DNA of 64,000 nucleotides from Sulfobacillus acidophilus DSM 10332. GTDB lineage: Bacteria; Bacillota; Sulfobacillia; Sulfobacillales; Sulfobacillaceae. Position numbers and translations under genes: made by a program. The notes beneath the pieces were generated by a model. It saw only the letters and a list, made by a program, of their open reading frames with translations. It did no database searches and was not told the origin of the DNA. Each line of letters starts with the position of its first letter. Position 1 is the stretch's first letter. The stretch spans positions 2,820,270 to 2,884,269 of the forward strand of contig CP003179.1 of NCBI GenBank assembly GCA_000237975.1, read 5' to 3'. This document shows positions 19,905 through 29,208 of the stretch, piece by piece.

Positions 19905-21281
19905 TTACCGGGAGGCCGACCGACGAGTCATCGCCAAGTAGACGATGCCGGCCACCACAAAGCTGACATAATAGGAAATATCCCCTAGCTGCGGATATTT
20001 GAGGGCAATCGGTCCTTGATAGAGTGACTGGTTAAAGAACGGGATAGAAGCGATTACCCCAATTAACCACGCCCAAAATCCGCGGCCGAGGATCCGTCGG
20101 GGATCGTAAAAAATCGCGGTCGTATAACGTCCCCGATGCACCACAAAGAAATCGACGAGAACGATGGCGGTCCACGGCGCCAACCAATAACCCAGTAAAA
20201 ACAAGAAGTTTTCGAAGCTCAGATAATAGGACGTCCGCCCAATCCAAGCGACCACGCCCCCGACCAGCCCGACCAGAATCGCGGCCACCCAACGCTTTAA
20301 GGGTACATTAATGACCAACGCCGATAGGGAACTCGAATAGATATTGAGGACATTGGCGGTAATGGTTCCAATAATTACGGCCACCAACGTCAGTCCCACC
20401 AACCAATGCGGCTGGATCCCGGTCAAAAGATTGATGGGATTGGTCCCGGCCGCCGCCTGCGGAAAGATGGTCGCTAAGGCCACCCCCACCAACTCGAGCC
20501 AGAATGCGGCAATAAAATTGGAGCTGGAGGCATTGAAAAATACCACCCCGGGTTTCGTCTGATTCGGCAAATACCGGGTATAATCCGACCCGTAAACTGT
20601 CCAGCCCAATAAATACGAGAAGGCCAGTCCTATCGCCTCAATGAAACTGCCACTTAACCCGCTGTACTGTCCCAATGGCGATTTGGCGTTAAACGGCAGG
20701 TGATATTGGGCATGCGCAAACGCGAAGACGGATACGGCCAAAAATATCAGCGTAAGAATACCGGCCATAACCCGTTCCACCGCATGAATCATGTTATAGC
20801 CGAATACCGCCACAATCACTTGAACCAGTACCATGACGACCAACCCGATCCAAAAAGGCGCATGAAACAAACTGGTAAAGGCGAATGTGCCCAATACCGT
20901 ATTTACGGCAAACCACATGGCCCCGGAAATCAGGTTTAGCGCCCCGGGCACAAAATTACCGAAAAAGCCGAACGCCGCCCGCGAATGAACCAATTGCGGA
21001 ACGCCGAGTCGCGGGCCGAACGTGGACACCAGGCCTAACACGGTCGCGCCCAAAAGATTACCGATTAAAAGTCCGATGGCGGCTTGCCAAAAATTCAATC
21101 CGAAAAGGGCGACCGCCGCAACCCCGGTCGTGAGGGTGGCGAGTTCCACGTTGGCACCAAACCACAGCGTAAATACCGAAAAAGGTTTCCCATGCCGCTC
21201 GCTGTCGGGAATATGCTCAATCCCAATGGGCTCGATTTGGGCAATTTCATCCCCATAATGCGGGGTGACTTCACTGGCCAT
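19905..21281 (-). CDS. NCS1-family permease (nucleobase/cation or related substrate)
   Basis: A 458-residue integral membrane protein with about 12 transmembrane segments. The N-terminal GIEHIPDSERHGKPFSVFTLWFGAN and GPRLGVPQLVHSRAAFGFFGN are typical of the NCS1 family, which imports cytosine, purines, uracil, allantoin, hydantoins or thiamine with H+ or Na+. The ATG follows AAAGGAGG. No catabolic or riboswitch context narrows the substrate. It diverges from the phosphohexomutase gene. Confidence 0.85.
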   Translation of the reverse strand: MASEVTPHYGDEIAQIEPIGIEHIPDSERHGKPFSVFTLWFGANVELATLTTGVAAVALFGLNFWQAAIGLLIGNLLGATVLGLVSTFGPRLGVPQLVHSRAAFGFFGNFVPGALNLISGAMWFAVNTVLGTFAFTSLFHAPFWIGLVVMVLVQVIVAVFGYNMIHAVERVMAGILTLIFLAVSVFAFAHAQYHLPFNAKSPLGQYSGLSGSFIEAIGLAFSYLLGWTVYGSDYTRYLPNQTKPGVVFFNASSSNFIAAFWLELVGVALATIFPQAAAGTNPINLLTGIQPHWLVGLTLVAVIIGTITANVLNIYSSSLSALVINVPLKRWVAAILVGLVGGVVAWIGRTSYYLSFENFLFLLGYWLAPWTAIVLVDFFVVHRGRYTTAIFYDPRRILGRGFWAWLIGVIASIPFFNQSLYQGPIALKYPQLGDISYYVSFVVAGIVYLAMTRRSASR

Positions 21282-21469
21282 AGTTGCCTCCTTTGTGCTA
21301 TGCCACTACCGCGGAAGACTGCTCCCACCGTTTAGTGAACATTCAACATGAATTTATCGCATTTTGTTCGGAAAATCTACCCCGACTGCCGATGACCATA
21401 GTCTTTCGCTCTTTCGCGAGAAGATTACAATAGAATGGAGCTCGGATAATCTGAGAAGGGGCGAAGCGA

Positions 21470-22852
21470 TTGAACACCAGTATTTTTCGGGAATATGATA
21501 TCCGTGCGGTGGTGGATGTCGATTTAACGGACGAGGAAGTGACCACTCTGGGTCAGGCCTTCGGCACCTTCCTGCGGGACCGTCAAGTGACCAGTGCGGT
21601 GCTAGGCTGGGACAGTCGGGCGTCCTCACCCCGATGGCGCGACCGGATGACGGAGGGTCTCATCAAAACCGGTATCCATGTGATCGACATTGGACAAGTG
21701 ACCACCCCCATCTTTTATTTTGCCCGCATCCATTTCGATCAACCGGCCGGGGTCATGATCACCGCCAGCCATAATCCCGCCGAGTTTAACGGGTTTAAAT
21801 TGGCTTATGGACCCGCCACCATCTACGGTGAGGATATCCAAGAAGTCCGGCGCATCATGGAACGCGGCGAGTTTGCGGAAGGCCGCGGTTCCCGTACCGA
21901 GGCCAACCCGGTGCCCGCCTATCTGACCATGTTGAAAGAAAAAATCCGGCTCGGGCCGCGCCGCCCCAAGGTCGTAGTCGATTGCGGCAACGGAACGCCG
22001 AGTTTATTTGCCCAGGACGTTATGAAGGCCTTTGGAGTCGAGGCGATTCCGCTTTATTGCACGCCCGACCCGACGTTTCCTCACCATCATCCGGATCCCG
22101 TGGTCGCGAAAAACTTAACCGATTTAATTGCCGCGGTGAAGCGAGAAGGGGCCGACTTAGGAGTCGCATTTGACGGTGACGGGGATCGCATCGGAGTCGT
22201 GGACGAGACAGGCGAGATTATCTGGGGTGACCGGTTAATGGTGCTCTATTGGCGAGAAATCGCGCCCAAGTATCCCGGCACGCCGGCCATTATCGAAGTC
22301 AAGTGTTCCCAGACCCTTTATGACGAAGTGGCCCGACTCGGTGCCAAGCCGTTATTTTATAAAACCGGCCATTCCTTGATTAAGGCCAAGATGCGGGAAA
22401 TGGGCGCCGTATTCACCGGGGAAATGAGCGGGCATATGTTTTTTGCCGATGAATACTACGGATATGACGATGCGTTTTACGCGGCGGGTCGGCTATTCCG
22501 TATTCTCTCCGAAACCGATGCCCCGTTATCCCGGTTATTGGCCGACGTTCCGCATCTGCCGGCAACGCCGGAAATCCGCATCGACTGTCCCGACGAACAA
22601 AAAATGGCCGTGGTCGCCAGTCTTCAAAAAACCTATCAGGCCCGTTCAGACGTCTCGGTTATCGACGTCGACGGCCTGCGAGTCGTCTTTCCCTATGGCT
22701 GGGGCCTTATTCGGGCATCCAATACGCAACCGGCCTTAGTGGCCCGAGCGGAAGCCGACACCGAAGAGCATTTAAAAATGATTACCGAGGATTTTGATCA
22801 AGCCCTCCGGCAATTCCCCTTCGTGCCGCCGGTTGATTGGTCCGGCGAATAA
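21470..22852 (+). CDS. Phosphomannomutase / phosphoglucomutase
   Basis: Alpha-D-phosphohexomutase of 460 residues that interconverts hexose 6- and 1-phosphates for cell-wall and exopolysaccharide precursors. Visible motifs: N-terminal IFREYDIRAV, the active-site phosphoserine loop ITASHNPAEFNG, the metal-binding DGDGDRIGV, the sugar-binding GEMSGHMFF and the phosphate-binding RASNTQPALVAR. The start is TTG at 21470 behind GAGAAGGGG. Motif GEMSGH fits bifunctional PMM/PGM enzymes. It is a single-gene unit with its own terminator. Confidence 0.92.
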   Translation: MNTSIFREYDIRAVVDVDLTDEEVTTLGQAFGTFLRDRQVTSAVLGWDSRASSPRWRDRMTEGLIKTGIHVIDIGQVTTPIFYFARIHFDQPAGVMITASHNPAEFNGFKLAYGPATIYGEDIQEVRRIMERGEFAEGRGSRTEANPVPAYLTMLKEKIRLGPRRPKVVVDCGNGTPSLFAQDVMKAFGVEAIPLYCTPDPTFPHHHPDPVVAKNLTDLIAAVKREGADLGVAFDGDGDRIGVVDETGEIIWGDRLMVLYWREIAPKYPGTPAIIEVKCSQTLYDEVARLGAKPLFYKTGHSLIKAKMREMGAVFTGEMSGHMFFADEYYGYDDAFYAAGRLFRILSETDAPLSRLLADVPHLPATPEIRIDCPDEQKMAVVASLQKTYQARSDVSVIDVDGLRVVFPYGWGLIRASNTQPALVARAEADTEEHLKMITEDFDQALRQFPFVPPVDWSGE

Positions 22853-22860
22853 GTTCCCGT

Positions 22861-22890
22861 AAAAATCCCCGGAACCCCCGGGGATTTTTT
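22861..22890 (+). terminator. Terminator after the phosphohexomutase gene
   Basis: AAAAATCCCCGG pairs perfectly with CCGGGGATTTTT around a 5-base loop and ends in six Ts. It insulates the lipoate operon from the upstream gene. Confidence 0.92.
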
Positions 22891-23010
22891 ATTGACCCAT
22901 CCCATCACAGGATGTGATAGCCGCCATGCCAAACCGCGATACCCCCTGTAGCACCCTATTTTTCCCGGGATGCGTTATACCGTCTTCTTTTATCAGGATT
23001 TTTCTGTTGA

Positions 23011-23056
23011 TTGGTATTTTCGCAATTTATTCTTTATAATTTGAACATCGATTCAA
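23011..23056 (+). promoter_or_regulatory. Sigma-A-like promoter and inverted repeat before the lipoate operon
   Basis: TTGGTA (23011-23016) and a perfect TATAAT (23035-23040) are 18 bp apart. Directly after the -10 box TTGAA and TTCAA (23041-23056) form an inverted repeat around 6 bases, which could be an operator over the transcription start. Confidence 0.6.
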
Positions 23057-23092
23057 TAAATACAAAAACAATTTGTCGGGGTGAGGGTTCCC

Positions 23093-24088
23093 ATGTTGCC
23101 GCTCTATCCCTTGGGCCCGGTCGATTGGCTGACCACCCAATCCCTTTACCATACCTTGCCGTTGTTGAACGAAGAAGGCATTGTCCTCTGTTGGCCCCGG
23201 ACTCCTTATGTTTCTCTGGGGTGTCATCAAGACTGGGCCGATGTCAATCCCGAGTGCGGATTGCCCATCATGCGACGACGGGTGGGCGGGTCGTTGGTCT
23301 ACCTGGACGCCCAGCAAGTGTTTTACCAAATTGTCGTGTCTCCGTCGCGCCTTTCCCGCCTTTCCCATCCGACAGACTGGTATCGCTGGGCATTAGACCC
23401 GGTCGTCGCCCTCTTGCGTTCCTGGGGGCTGAAGGCCGAGCATCATGCTCCGGCCGATATCTGGGTCGGATCGCGGAAAATTTCGGGTAATGCCGGTGGC
23501 ACCCTAGACGATAAAATAGTGGTCGTCGGGAACATTTTGCTCGATTTCCCGGTAGCTACCATGGTTCGCGCGCGTTATGCCCCCACCCCGCAATTTGCCC
23601 AGGCATTCGAAGATACGCTGACCCGCTCCGTCGTCACGCTAAAGGCCCTCCGACCGGCCCTGGCCGACCCCGAGACCGTGCAAGCGGCGTTGGCGCGCCA
23701 ATTCCAAGACATCTGGCGCGCCACGGTAAAGCCCTTTCCCTGGGCCCGGTGGGATGTGTCTTTACAAAAAACCGGCCGTGAGTTGATTGACCCCGGCTGG
23801 CTTATCCAATCCGGGCGACCACGTCCCTTTTATGAAGTCAAAGTCCAAGAAGGCCGGTACTTGAGGGCTCCGAAGGATCCCCGGTTTCATCACTTGACCG
23901 TCGAATATGAAACGGCTCGGGGGGCCATCACCCGCATCTGGGGATGGCCGGACGATCCCCTGCCGTTACCCCTTAGCCGAGAACAGCTTCAGATGTGGCC
24001 CGTCGTCTCACCGGGGATCGAATGGTTACGACAGTTAGTGGATTTACCCCAACGGTCTCCCCACTCGTCGACGCTCTTTTCCCATTAA
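23093..24088 (+). CDS. Lipoate-protein ligase-like protein (first paralogue)
   Basis: BPL/LplA/LipB-fold protein of 331 residues, probably attaching or transferring lipoyl or octanoyl groups. It has RRRVGGSLVYLD, a variant of the family motif RRxxGGGxVYHD with Ser in the third Gly position, and the conserved lysine in GSRKISGNAGG. A GTG at 23081 opens the frame, but GGGGTGAGGG fits ATG at 23093. It leads a five-gene operon with a lipoyl-acceptor protein, a second ligase and two radical SAM proteins. Whether this copy is ligase, amidotransferase or octanoyltransferase is open. Confidence 0.85.
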   Translation: MLPLYPLGPVDWLTTQSLYHTLPLLNEEGIVLCWPRTPYVSLGCHQDWADVNPECGLPIMRRRVGGSLVYLDAQQVFYQIVVSPSRLSRLSHPTDWYRWALDPVVALLRSWGLKAEHHAPADIWVGSRKISGNAGGTLDDKIVVVGNILLDFPVATMVRARYAPTPQFAQAFEDTLTRSVVTLKALRPALADPETVQAALARQFQDIWRATVKPFPWARWDVSLQKTGRELIDPGWLIQSGRPRPFYEVKVQEGRYLRAPKDPRFHHLTVEYETARGAITRIWGWPDDPLPLPLSREQLQMWPVVSPGIEWLRQLVDLPQRSPHSSTLFSH

Positions 24089-24113
24089 ATCTTGAAGAAA
24101 GTTGGTGATTTAT

Positions 24114-24530
24114 GTGGCAACCGAACCGCGTATTCATTGGCTGGTCCCCGACGATCGGCATTTTGACCGCCACCATCAATGGATTCAACCCCGAGAAACG
24201 TTATGGGCAATCGGTGTGACCGATTATACCCAAGACACCGCCGGCGATATTCTCTATATCGCCTTGCCCGCGCCGGGCACCAGGTTAGAAGAAGGGCGCC
24301 CCTTTGGCAGCATCGAATCCGGCAAATGGGTCGGTCAACTGTACGCGCCCTTTAACGGCATTGTGATCGCGTCCAATGAACCATTAATCGAATCCCCGCA
24401 TTTACTCAATCAAGATCCGTATGGCCAATGGCTGATATTAGCGAGCCCCGATCCCGAAGCGCCATTGCCCCCTTGGTTATCGGCCGACGAATATCGACAA
24501 CAATTGGCCCTATTGGAGGAATCCCGATGA
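24114..24530 (+). CDS. lbpA: Lipoate-binding protein, GcvH-like (LbpA type)
   Basis: Small lipoyl-carrier protein of 138 residues resembling glycine cleavage H protein. The acceptor lysine is Lys71 in GSIESGKWVG, followed by the family tail PFNGIV..NEPL..SPHLLNQDPYG. No gcvT or gcvP is nearby; instead the gene is flanked by lipoate ligases, and its stop overlaps the next start (ATGA). In sulfur oxidisers such carriers (LbpA) serve the sHdr sulfane-sulfur oxidation complex; that role is inferred here because no hdr genes are in the window. Start uncertain: GTG 24114 is preferred, TTG 24102 and GTG 24105 are possible. Confidence 0.78.
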   Translation: MATEPRIHWLVPDDRHFDRHHQWIQPRETLWAIGVTDYTQDTAGDILYIALPAPGTRLEEGRPFGSIESGKWVGQLYAPFNGIVIASNEPLIESPHLLNQDPYGQWLILASPDPEAPLPPWLSADEYRQQLALLEESR

Positions 24531-25597
24531 GCGCCCCGGCTTGGCGGGTGCTGGATTTCGGCCCCCTCCCGGCCTGGCAACAAATGGCTTTAGATGCGGT
24601 GATCATTCGTGCACGAGCCGAAGACCGCGTGCCGAATACGCTTCGGTTTATGGAGTTTTCTCCGCACACCGCGCTTATCGGTTACCACCAGGCGGTTGAT
24701 CTGGAAATTCACCGGGATACCGCCCTGAAGTTGGGCGTGGAAATTAATCGGCGGATGACCGGCGGCGGTGCCGTGTATATTGACCAGCGGCAATTAGGGT
24801 GGGAATTCTGTCTGAAATTCCCTGACCCTCACATCCGCCCGGATGCCCTTTACCCGGCGTTAGCCTCGGTGGTCATCAATACCTTGCGGCAATGGCATAT
24901 CTCCGCCGAATTTCGCCCGGTTAACGATGTGGAAGTGCAGGGGCGAAAAATTTCCGGGACAGGGGGAACGGAATATCAAGGAGCTATCATCTACCAGGGA
25001 ACCCTCCTACGAGACTTTGACATCGAGACCATGATAGAGGTCCTGCGACTCCCGGTGGAAAAACTCTCGGACAAAGTGGCCCAATCTTTCCGGCAACGAT
25101 TGGTCACGATGAAAGAACTCCTAGGCGAAGCTCCGCCGTTGTCCGCGTTAAAAACCGCCATCATGCGTGCCGTCGAAGAAATCTTCGACGTATCGCTGGT
25201 GATAGGCGATCTGACCCCCGCCGAGCAAATGGAATGGCAAGCCACAAAAGAAAGTTACCGTTCGCCGACCTGGATTGACCGGCGATTAGCCGACAGCCAC
25301 CACGTAGGGCTTCGCCAACTGGCTTATAAAGCACCCGGGGGGCTCATTCGGATTCATGCCTCCGTCGAACCGGAACGCCGCCGGCTTCGCTATGTCTTTA
25401 TTACCGGCGACTTCTTTGTGCAACCGGACCGAGCCGTCCTTGATCTGGAATCTCTCTTAAAAGAAGCGCCGCTCTCGCCGGCAGCTATCGAAGAGCGGAT
25501 CGCCGCCCATTATCGAACGGGCGTCCAATATTTAGGCGTGAGCCCTCAGGATTGGTTGCACGCGTTGTCTCCCCTATGGCAGGATTCCCTAGTTTAA
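24527..25597 (+). CDS. Lipoate-protein ligase, sLpl(AB) type
   Basis: Ligase of 356 residues that activates and attaches lipoate or octanoate to the carrier. The catalytic part has NRRMTGGGAVYIDQRQLGWEF (canonical GGG) and VQGRKISGTGG with the conserved lysine; the C-terminal about 100 residues resemble the LplB/accessory domain. The ATG overlaps the lbpA stop by 4 bases, which indicates translational coupling and suggests LbpA as its target. Two radical SAM genes that could insert sulfur follow directly. Confidence 0.82.
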   Translation: MSAPAWRVLDFGPLPAWQQMALDAVIIRARAEDRVPNTLRFMEFSPHTALIGYHQAVDLEIHRDTALKLGVEINRRMTGGGAVYIDQRQLGWEFCLKFPDPHIRPDALYPALASVVINTLRQWHISAEFRPVNDVEVQGRKISGTGGTEYQGAIIYQGTLLRDFDIETMIEVLRLPVEKLSDKVAQSFRQRLVTMKELLGEAPPLSALKTAIMRAVEEIFDVSLVIGDLTPAEQMEWQATKESYRSPTWIDRRLADSHHVGLRQLAYKAPGGLIRIHASVEPERRRLRYVFITGDFFVQPDRAVLDLESLLKEAPLSPAAIEERIAAHYRTGVQYLGVSPQDWLHALSPLWQDSLV

Positions 25598-25618
25598 AGG
25601 AAATGAGGTGTATGTTTT

Positions 25619-26734
25619 ATGGCCCATCCACTACCCTCCCCGTCTGACGATATTGAGCTCCGTCCCCCTTCCGACGATCCGCGGCAAAGTCCGGAATATG
25701 TCATGACCTCGTTGGCCGGGGCAATGACCTTGGGCATTGAAAAGGGCAAGTTCGCCCGGCCGGAAATCGTATTGACCGGCCTCAACATCCTGACCACTTA
25801 TCCCCAAAATTGTGTCGCCAACTGCTCCTATTGCGGCGTGTCCCGCGAACGCCGCACCCCCCGTGAGGAAACCACGTTTATTCGAGTGAAATGGCCCATT
25901 GTGGCGGTGGACGAGTTAATCGAGCGCACCAACTCGGTACCGCATCAGATGAGACGGTTATGCGTCGGCATGTTGGCCAATCGGCCCTCCTACCAACACT
26001 CGTTGGAAATCATCCGCCAATTTCGCGAAAGAACGCCCCTCCTCATCTCCGGATTAATCACGGCGTCCTTAATCCACAGCCGCCATGACTTGGAGCAGAT
26101 TCGCGATGCCGGAGCCGACCGGGTAGACATTGCCATCGACGCGGCCACGCCCGAACTGTTTGAGCAACATCGAGGGCGCCCGGTCAAAGGTCCTCATCGT
26201 TGGGAACACTTTTGGTGGGTGACCGAACTGGCGACCACGGTCTTCCCGCCGGGTACGGTCGGGATTCATCTTGTCGCCGGACTTGGCGAAACCGAGCAGG
26301 AATTTTTAAGCGCATGTCAACGCGCCCAAGATATGGGAGTGGTCACCCATGTATTCTCCTTCAATCCGGAACCGTCGACGCTGCTCGGCGATTACCCTCA
26401 GCCGCCCATAGGACATTACCGGCGGATTCAGCTCGGCCGCTATTTAATTAATGAACTGGGGGTCAACGTCGCCCACTTCCGATTTAACCAGGCCGGCCAA
26501 GTCGCCAGCTATCAAGTGGACCCCGATTGGCTAGACCGCATCATCGAGTCGGGGAGGCCCTTCATGACGTCCGGTTGCCCGGATGAAACCGGGGAGACGG
26601 CGTGTAATCGCCCCTATGGGAACGGCCGCCCCAGCGAGAAAATCCGCAATTTTCCCTTTGCCCCGACGGCCGACGATATTCGGGACATCCGGGAACAACT
26701 GTGGAGCGATTGGGCAGGCGACACCGATGCGTAA
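25619..26734 (+). CDS. lipS1: Radical SAM protein, LipS1-like half of a split lipoyl synthase
   Basis: A 371-residue radical SAM enzyme with CX3CX2C at Cys65, Cys69 and Cys72 (NCVANCSYC) and two late cysteines (Cys320, Cys329) that could bind an auxiliary Fe-S cluster. It is related to the BioB/LipA superfamily, but the operon contains lbpA and lipoate ligase genes and no biotin genes. The known LipS1/LipS2 pair jointly inserts two sulfurs into octanoyl chains. That assignment rests mainly on context; biotin-synthase-like function is the alternative. Confidence 0.75.
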   Translation: MAHPLPSPSDDIELRPPSDDPRQSPEYVMTSLAGAMTLGIEKGKFARPEIVLTGLNILTTYPQNCVANCSYCGVSRERRTPREETTFIRVKWPIVAVDELIERTNSVPHQMRRLCVGMLANRPSYQHSLEIIRQFRERTPLLISGLITASLIHSRHDLEQIRDAGADRVDIAIDAATPELFEQHRGRPVKGPHRWEHFWWVTELATTVFPPGTVGIHLVAGLGETEQEFLSACQRAQDMGVVTHVFSFNPEPSTLLGDYPQPPIGHYRRIQLGRYLINELGVNVAHFRFNQAGQVASYQVDPDWLDRIIESGRPFMTSGCPDETGETACNRPYGNGRPSEKIRNFPFAPTADDIRDIREQLWSDWAGDTDA

Positions 26735-27686
26735 CTGGCGGGAGGAAAGCCTCCCCCTCCTCTTGGAGGAAGCCGAAGCCCTCTCCCGCGTCCATTTTCC
26801 CCAAGAACTGCTGGTTTCGGCCCCCAGTCAGAAACAATATGACGTCGCTCACTATCAAAACCAGCGCCAAGCCTTTCAGACCTTAAGCGTCACCGGATCG
26901 CATTGCGCGTTGAATTGTGATCACTGTGGAACCAAAGTGCTCGAGGGGATGCGGGTGGCGTCTTCGCGCACCCGTTTTCAACAAGCGGTCGTCGAATTGC
27001 CGCAAAACGGTGCAGAAGGCGTCTTGATCAGTGGAGGGTGCCTTGACGACGGCTCGGTTCCGCTCGACCGTTTTTTGGACCAAATCGCCGATTTGAAAGC
27101 CCAAGGCTTGACCGTGTTAGTGCATACCGGTCTCGTCCGACCGGAAATTGCCCGCGGACTCAAGGCAGCCGGCGTCGATCAGGTCCTGCTGGACATTATT
27201 GGCGATAACCAAACCATTCGCGACGTCTATCATCTCGACAAAACGGTCGACGACTATCGGCGCGCCCTGAGTCTCTTGCAGACACACGGTCTCTATGCGG
27301 TACCGCATATTGTGGTAGGCCTCCACTATGGGGCGCTACGGGGGGAATTCGAAGCCCTTCGCATGATTTCCGAAGAAGGAGCCAACCAATTGGTCGTGGT
27401 GGTACTGACCGGACTACCCGGTACGCCTATGGCTCGTGTGCCGTCCGTGTCGGGTGACGATGTGGCCCGTGTGTTAGCCGCCGCCCGTCTTATGATGCCG
27501 ACCATGCCGCTTTCGTTAGGATGCGCGAAACCGCCGGGACCGGAAAAACGGGCCATGGAGCGCTACGCCGTGGATGTCGGCGTTCAGAGTCTCGCCTATC
27601 CTTTGGCCGAGACGATCGACTATGCGACGGCCAAAGGCTATCAGATCCGCTTTCATGAGAAGTGTTGTTCCCTTCTGACGGGATAA
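26727..27686 (+). CDS. lipS2: Radical SAM protein, LipS2-like half of a split lipoyl synthase
   Basis: A 319-residue radical SAM enzyme with CX3CX2C at Cys60, Cys64 and Cys67 (HCALNCDHC) and a Cys-Cys pair near the C-terminus (HEKCCSLL). The ATG at 26727 lies inside the end of the preceding gene (8-base overlap), so both halves are translationally coupled, as expected of partners. The frame is open further upstream inside the first gene, which I do not use. Role as in the LipS1 entry, by context. Confidence 0.75.
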   Translation: MRNWREESLPLLLEEAEALSRVHFPQELLVSAPSQKQYDVAHYQNQRQAFQTLSVTGSHCALNCDHCGTKVLEGMRVASSRTRFQQAVVELPQNGAEGVLISGGCLDDGSVPLDRFLDQIADLKAQGLTVLVHTGLVRPEIARGLKAAGVDQVLLDIIGDNQTIRDVYHLDKTVDDYRRALSLLQTHGLYAVPHIVVGLHYGALRGEFEALRMISEEGANQLVVVVLTGLPGTPMARVPSVSGDDVARVLAAARLMMPTMPLSLGCAKPPGPEKRAMERYAVDVGVQSLAYPLAETIDYATAKGYQIRFHEKCCSLLTG

Positions 27687-27747
27687 ATCGTGCCCAAAAA
27701 GGAGGGTTTTGTCGTTCGGACACGAATCGGTTCATAGGAGGAACGTC

Positions 27748-29208
27748 ATGAACCGATGGTGGTGGCGGGGAGCCCGCTGGGCCGGCTGGATCTTTATAGC
27801 ATATTGGACCCTGACGGTCAGCCTCTATCTCGGGGCCCGCGGGCTCTTCCCCGCCCGACCGGTCGACCTGTCTTGGCCGGTGCGGCTGGTGGGGTTTCTG
27901 GTGTCCTTCGGCTTCTGGCTCAGGGATCCCCGCATCCGCCCGATGGCTCGCATCGCCGGTGTCGCCAGCATTGCCGCCCTCAGTCCCTGGGCCGGGTTGT
28001 GCGGACTCGTGGGGCTCGGCGGCTGGATGTTGCGCCAACGGTCTCTTCAAGGCACCGCCGTCGGCTATCGCTGGATTCCCCTTTTGCCCCTTCGGCTCCC
28101 GCTACCCGATCGCTTCTTACATATGCATGTGGTCGGTCCCACAGGGTCCGGCAAATCCTCCTCGGTGTTGATGCCTTTAATCGCGCAAGATGTCAAAGCC
28201 GGTTATGGGCTTTTATTGTTGGATCCCAAGGGCGATTTGGCCTGGTCCGCCTATCACGCGGCGCTGGCGCACCGACGAGCCGTCATCTGGTTGAATCCCC
28301 AAGCGAACGACTGCCCGCACTTTAATCCTTTGGCGGGTCCCGCCGCCGCGGCGGCTGAGGGGCTCAACTGGGCCCTGAATCGGATCAGCCAGGCCGGCCA
28401 TCCCTATTATGCGGTGACGAGCCGTATTTGGCTGACCCACAGTGTCACGGTGATTAAACACCAGCAGGGGGAGTCGGCCGATATCGGCACGTTATTGACG
28501 TTTTTACGGCAAGACACGTTGCAGAAACGCTGGGCCGACAATACCCCGGACCCGGCCGCCCAAAGTTTTTTTGCCGAGGTCACCCGGGCCAAGAGTCCCG
28601 ATGCCCATCGGGACCGCCAAGGCCTCATTCATCGGTTAGAATTGCTCTGGGCCAATCCCCATCTCCGACGATTATTCAGTGTTCCCGCCGATTTCACCTG
28701 GGACGACGTGCTCAGCCAATCCACGGTGGTGCTCTGTCCGGTGTCGTTAGCCGAATTTGGCGCGTCAGCGACCGTGCTGGGTACGCTCATCTGGCATAGT
28801 CTGGCGCAAGCCGCCTATCGGCGGGCGCCTGGCCTCGCCCATCCCCCTTATTTTCTCTATATCGATGAATTTCAAGAATTTGTCACCCCGGACCTCGGCC
28901 ACTTTCTGGCACTTGCTCGTGGCTATCGAGTCGGTATGACGTTAGCGCATCAGACGCTCGGACAGCTCACGCCGGATATCCAAGCGGCCGTATTGGCCAA
29001 CGCCCGTCAACGCATTTGGTTATCCGGACTCGCGGTGGACGATTATGCGACCTTGTCCCGGATAGTCATGCCCCATCAGCTCCCCGAAGATTTCCGTTAT
29101 TGGCCGCAAGGACGAGCCGTCGCTCATTTAACCGTCCAGGGACGTATGAGGCCTCCAAAAACCGTGCGCCTGCCCTGGATGCGGCTAGAAAGCCCCCCGG
29201 CGCCATGA
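27748..29208 (+). CDS. VirD4/TraG-like type IV coupling ATPase
   Basis: A 486-residue protein with two to three N-terminal transmembrane segments (to about residue 100), Walker A VGPTGSGKSSSVLMPLI, LLLDPKGDLAW and Walker B YFLYIDEFQEF with a TraM-recognition-type C-terminal region. Such ATPases feed DNA-protein substrates to type IV secretion channels. ATG at 27748 follows AGGAGG. No relaxase or other secretion genes are nearby, so it is either a mobile-element remnant or a chromosomal system of another kind. Confidence 0.8.
   Translation: MNRWWWRGARWAGWIFIAYWTLTVSLYLGARGLFPARPVDLSWPVRLVGFLVSFGFWLRDPRIRPMARIAGVASIAALSPWAGLCGLVGLGGWMLRQRSLQGTAVGYRWIPLLPLRLPLPDRFLHMHVVGPTGSGKSSSVLMPLIAQDVKAGYGLLLLDPKGDLAWSAYHAALAHRRAVIWLNPQANDCPHFNPLAGPAAAAAEGLNWALNRISQAGHPYYAVTSRIWLTHSVTVIKHQQGESADIGTLLTFLRQDTLQKRWADNTPDPAAQSFFAEVTRAKSPDAHRDRQGLIHRLELLWANPHLRRLFSVPADFTWDDVLSQSTVVLCPVSLAEFGASATVLGTLIWHSLAQAAYRRAPGLAHPPYFLYIDEFQEFVTPDLGHFLALARGYRVGMTLAHQTLGQLTPDIQAAVLANARQRIWLSGLAVDDYATLSRIVMPHQLPEDFRYWPQGRAVAHLTVQGRMRPPKTVRLPWMRLESPPAP

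Noticed and set aside
24114-24530. Glycine cleavage H protein of a normal glycine cleavage system
   Set aside because: No gcvT or gcvP near it, and the ESGKWVG acceptor site and neighbours fit a dedicated lipoate-binding protein better; kept as a residual alternative.
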